NCBI RefSeq assembly: GCF_001953305.1
Contig: NZ_MTFE01000010.1
Coordinates: 2,513,716-2,577,715, forward strand
Origin: Cnuella takakiae
GTDB lineage: Bacteria; Bacteroidota; Bacteroidia; Chitinophagales; Chitinophagaceae
Direction of reading: 5' to 3'
DNA: 64,000 nucleotides
Positions 60,735 through 64,000 of the stretch are shown piece after piece. The stretch's first letter is position 1. The number at the start of each line of letters is the position of its first letter. Below the pieces are notes generated by a model. The model searched no databases, was not told the origin of the DNA, and saw only the letters and a list, made by a program, of their open reading frames with translations. The position numbers and the translations under genes are program-made.

Positions 60735-62600
60735 ATGAAAAGTACAATAAAGCAATTTTGGATTTTGTTGCTGGCGGCAGGTGGCTTGCTTTCTGCCTGC
60801 AAAAAAGATTTTTTAAATACAAAGCCGCTCGATCAAATTGATGGGGCAGCTACCTGGCAAGACCCCGCTTTAGCGCAGGCATTCGTATTTGGCCTTTATG
60901 GTGGGTTGTTTGAAGGTGGCTTTGATGAGGAGATGCTTGCTGCCCTCACAGACGAAGCAATTTTTACCCACCAGGGACGCAACATCAATACGATTAATCA
61001 AGGCAGCGCAAGCCCTTCCAACCCGGGATGGCAGAACCGTACAACATCATTTGGTGAAATGTACCGGTTCATTCGCCAGACCAATATTGCGTTGCAAAAT
61101 TTGCCTGATGCTGCTATCGCTGACGAAATGATGAAAAAAAGACTCATTGGTGAAGCTCGTTTTCTCCGGGCGTACTATTATCATCAGCTGTTGCGTTTTT
61201 ATGGCGGTGTACCCCTTGTTACTAAACCTTACCTGTTAAGCGACAGTTTCAGCATTGCTCGCAATACGTATGCGGAGATACATAACTTCATTATTACAGA
61301 AGCAGACCAGGCAATCACTTTGCTGGCCGGTCAATCAAAAGTAAAAGGACGTCCTTCTGATTTGGCTGCGATGGCGCTAAAAGCAAGGCAGTTGCTGTAC
61401 GCAGCATCCGATTTGCACGATGTGCCTACGGCAAAGTCAAAATCAACAGTGCTGAATTCATATGCAAACCCTGAGCTGGTCGGCTTTGTTTCCGGCGACC
61501 GCCGGGCACGCTGGCAGGCAGCAAAAGATGCCGCCAAAGCGGTGCTCGACGCAGCTGGTTCTGGTTATAAAACCAACCTCACGGCCCCGGTTACGGCCGA
61601 TGAAGGACGCAAAAACTACCTGGCTATTGCCATGGGCGGCCGCAGCAAACACCCGGATGCTGATGCGGCTGTTGCTAGCTCCAACGAAATTTTGTTCGAA
61701 CGCACTTTTTCGCCAGAGCAGGAAGTGGGTGCAATGCGACATGGTCTGCGCCAGGGCCCCAATGGCTACAACAACTGGGCAGGCAATACGCCTATTCAGC
61801 AGGTGGTAGACGACTACGAACTGATGGACGGCACCCGCTTCGACTGGACCAATCCGGCGCACAAAGCAGATCCTTATGCTAACCGCGATCCCCGTTTTTA
61901 TGCATCCATTTTATATGATGGTGCTGGTTGGAAGCCGCGGAACCGGGCAGAAGATCCTGCAAACCAGATCCAGACCGGAACCTACTTTGCTGGCGCCAAC
62001 AAAATTGTGGGCATCGATACCCGACAGGGCCCCATCGAGAACTGGAACGGCAGCTTTACCGGATATTATTTCCGCAAGTTTATCGATCCGGATCCAGCTA
62101 TCCGCGACAATACCACGCCACAGCTGGTACCCTGGCCTTTCTTCCGATACACCGAAGCGGTTTTGAACTATGTTGAAGCCTGCATCGAACTGGGTGAAGA
62201 CGCGGAAGCCCGTAACTGGTTGAATAAAATTCGGTTCCGCGCAGGGATGCCGGCAGCTACCGAATCCGGAGCGGCGCTTCGCGACCGTTACCGCAACGAA
62301 CGCCGGGTGGAACTATTGCTGGAAGAACAAAGGTATTTTGACGCAAGGCGTTGGATGATTGCCCCGCAAACCTTGGGTAGAAAGGTGCAGTTCATTCAGA
62401 TTGAAGGACAGTTAAAACCGGGCGCTACGGCACCTTCGCCTTACCGAAAAGACCCGAACGTTTTCAACTACACCTACACACCTGTGGTGAACAACGATCT
62501 GGAAAACAGGACTTGGTTGGATAAAATGTATTTCCGGCCTATTAGTTTGTCCGAGATTCAGCGTAACAGTAAACTGGTACAAAACCCAGGTTACGAATAA
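60735..62600 (+). CDS. SusD/RagB-family surface lipoprotein
   Basis: Glycan-binding lid of the SusC channel, 621 residues from the ATG at 60735. Lipoprotein signal with lipobox GGLLSAC followed by KKDFLNTKPLDQ; TPR-like helical region with IGEARFLRAYYYHQLLRFYG, a SusD hallmark; and the C-terminal NERRVELLLEEQRYFDARRW. Follows susC in the same operon; ends in a perfect hairpin. Confidence 0.96.
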   Translation: MKSTIKQFWILLLAAGGLLSACKKDFLNTKPLDQIDGAATWQDPALAQAFVFGLYGGLFEGGFDEEMLAALTDEAIFTHQGRNINTINQGSASPSNPGWQNRTTSFGEMYRFIRQTNIALQNLPDAAIADEMMKKRLIGEARFLRAYYYHQLLRFYGGVPLVTKPYLLSDSFSIARNTYAEIHNFIITEADQAITLLAGQSKVKGRPSDLAAMALKARQLLYAASDLHDVPTAKSKSTVLNSYANPELVGFVSGDRRARWQAAKDAAKAVLDAAGSGYKTNLTAPVTADEGRKNYLAIAMGGRSKHPDADAAVASSNEILFERTFSPEQEVGAMRHGLRQGPNGYNNWAGNTPIQQVVDDYELMDGTRFDWTNPAHKADPYANRDPRFYASILYDGAGWKPRNRAEDPANQIQTGTYFAGANKIVGIDTRQGPIENWNGSFTGYYFRKFIDPDPAIRDNTTPQLVPWPFFRYTEAVLNYVEACIELGEDAEARNWLNKIRFRAGMPAATESGAALRDRYRNERRVELLLEEQRYFDARRWMIAPQTLGRKVQFIQIEGQLKPGATAPSPYRKDPNVFNYTYTPVVNNDLENRTWLDKMYFRPISLSEIQRNSKLVQNPGYE

Positions 62601-62623
62601 ATCGGGATTCTTTCCCAACAGGC

Positions 62624-62660
62624 AAAAACCAATGCAGCCGCTGGCTGCATTGGTTTTTTT
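62624..62660 (+). terminator. 16-bp perfect terminator after susD
   Basis: AAAAACCAATGCAGCC, GCT, GGCTGCATTGGTTTTT: all 16 pairs match, then TT. It separates susCD from the VCBS gene, which therefore needs its own promoter or read-through. Confidence 0.93.
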
Positions 62661-62784
62661 ATTGGGTGCCCATCCTGTTTTCTGTCCACAATCACACTGT
62701 GCAACAGCTGTTTTTCCTAATTTTAATAGGTGTACCCATTGTTGCGGGTCCCTTTGTTTTTTCGCCAACCACCGAACCGCCGAT

Positions 62785-64000
62785 ATGCTTTGCCGCCTGA
62801 TTTCCGTGCTGTCCCTGGGAACCTGTAGTTTCCTGTTTTCCTGCTCCGCCGACTCCAACAAAAAAGAGGCTTCCGGGCCCTCTTTGTTTACCCTGCTGCC
62901 AGCCGAACAAACAGGTATCGCGTTCAACGATACCCTTGTTGAAGGGGTAAATACCAACGTACTGATGTACGAATACTTTTACAATGGCGGAGGGGTTGCC
63001 GCCGGCGACCTAAATGGTGACGGTCTCGATGACCTATATTTTTCAGCCAACATGGCTGCCAATAAATTGTACCTGAATAAGGGCAATTTGAAATTTGAAG
63101 ATATTACCGACGCCTCCGGGCTGGTTACCCGCGATGGTCCCTGGAAAACAGGTGTAGCCATGGCTGATGTAAATGGCGACGGCAGGCTGGATATCTATGT
63201 TTCTTACTCGGGCAACCTGCGGCCCGAAAAGCTGGTGGGCCAGCTTTTTATCAACCAGGGCGCCGGTGCGGATGGGATACCGCATTTCAAGGATCAGACC
63301 ACCGCTTTTGGCCTCGACATCCCGGGGCATACTACCCAGGCTTATTTCTTCGATTACGATGGGGATAGCGACCTCGACCTGCTGCGCCTCAATCACAACC
63401 CCCGCAACATACCGGTGCTGGATGAAGTAAATACCGCAGCCCTGCTCAAGGTAGCAGAGCCGCTCTATGGCCTTCGGCTGTACCGCAACGACGGAAGCCG
63501 CTTTTCAGATGTAACAGCGCAAACCGGTCTCAATAGTTCGGCTTTGAGTTATGGCCTGGGTGCGGGCATATCTGATTTCAACAACGATGGCAGGCCGGAC
63601 ATCTATGTTTCCAACGACTACTCGGCTCCCGATTACCTGTATATCAATAATGGTGATGGCAGTTTTACCGATAAAAAGGCGCAAGCCCTCGGTCACATTT
63701 CGCAGTTTTCGATGGGCAACGATGTGGCTGATATCAATAATGATGGCCTTTCCGATATTATCACCCTGGACATGCTGCCCGCAGACAACCGCAGGCAAAA
63801 GCTGCTCTTTGCTCCCGACAACTACGAGAAATTTGACCTGGGTGTAAAAAGCGGTTTTCACTACCAGTACATGCGCAATATGCTGCAGGTAGCCAATGGC
63901 GATGGCACGTTTAGCGAGGTAGGCCAGCTGGCTGGCATCAGCAATACCGACTGGAGCTGGGCGCCGCTCTTTGCCGATTACGACAATGATGGCTGGAAAG
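62785..64000 (+). CDS. VCBS/FG-GAP repeat lipoprotein (CRTAC1-like), 3' end outside window
   Basis: At least 405 residues, open to the window edge. Lipoprotein signal with FLFSC; then repeated calcium-binding FG-GAP/VCBS blades: AAGDLNGDGLDDLYF, MADVNGDGRLDIYVS, FFDYDGDSDLDLLR, ISDFNNDGRPDIYVS, VADINNDGLSDIITL. This fits a seven-bladed propeller of the CRTAC1/UnbV type often found beside SusCD pairs, probably a surface binding protein. A TAATTTTA element about 65 bases upstream is a weak -7 match. Confidence 0.9.
   Translation, partial: MLCRLISVLSLGTCSFLFSCSADSNKKEASGPSLFTLLPAEQTGIAFNDTLVEGVNTNVLMYEYFYNGGGVAAGDLNGDGLDDLYFSANMAANKLYLNKGNLKFEDITDASGLVTRDGPWKTGVAMADVNGDGRLDIYVSYSGNLRPEKLVGQLFINQGAGADGIPHFKDQTTAFGLDIPGHTTQAYFFDYDGDSDLDLLRLNHNPRNIPVLDEVNTAALLKVAEPLYGLRLYRNDGSRFSDVTAQTGLNSSALSYGLGAGISDFNNDGRPDIYVSNDYSAPDYLYINNGDGSFTDKKAQALGHISQFSMGNDVADINNDGLSDIITLDMLPADNRRQKLLFAPDNYEKFDLGVKSGFHYQYMRNMLQVANGDGTFSEVGQLAGISNTDWSWAPLFADYDNDGWK

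Overview
The window is chromosomal DNA of a Bacteroidota bacterium, most likely of the family Chitinophagaceae. That placement is an inference from gene content and signals: a SusC/SusD pair, a type IX secretion (T9SS) sorting domain, 7TMR-DISM sensor kinases, BshC of bacillithiol synthesis, OmpA-less beta-barrel proteins with AQ-type signal peptides, and many TAnnTTTG-type -7 promoter elements instead of Shine-Dalgarno sites. No rRNA, tRNA, CRISPR array, prophage or insertion sequence was recognised.

Layout. 1-8.1 kb: two paralogous response regulator-histidine kinase cassettes on the minus strand flank a third, divergent response regulator and a DEAD-box helicase. 8.3-13 kb: an aldehyde dehydrogenase, bshC, a secreted protein of unknown function, and purE. 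13.2-19 kb: a TolC/AcrB/AcrA-type RND efflux system lying between purE and purK on the same strand. 20.5-29.9 kb: a T9SS-exported protein, 4-hydroxyphenylpyruvate dioxygenase, a YafK-like transpeptidase fused to a TonB-C-like domain, aspartate kinase, a GH29 fucosidase, a TMEM220-like membrane protein and a cupin. 29.9-33 kb: small secreted or hydrophilic proteins. 33.2-36.1 kb: prfB with a programmed +1 frameshift, then pruA. 36.4-42.4 kb: two beta-barrel proteins, then a pyrimidine cluster (pyrR, pyrB, coaD, Nudix, pyrE) and a metal-binding secreted protein. 42.4-43.5 kb: a gene-free, strongly AT-rich island. 43.5-54.7 kb: a BlaI/M56 pair, a sterol-desaturase-type hydroxylase, a P-type Ca-like ATPase, a PfkB kinase, a membrane pyrophosphatase and a DUF3050 protein. 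54.8-64 kb: two DUF2382 stress proteins, a Nudix-type regulator divergent from a susC-susD-VCBS locus that runs off the right end.

Three whole-window patterns stand out. First, at least ten intergenic gaps between about 5 and 35 kb hold degenerate repeats with a strict 7-base period; each gap has its own consensus, and many arrays have a reverse-complement partner array nearby. Second, eleven genes have a TAnnTTYG (or TTACTTTG) element ending only 3-7 bases before the ATG, which predicts leaderless mRNAs. Third, nearly perfect inverted repeats (terminators and two REP-like palindromes) punctuate the gene map and define transcription units. Coordinates of CDS include the stop codon; several starts were moved downstream of the longest open frame using signal peptides, family alignment from memory, or promoter position.
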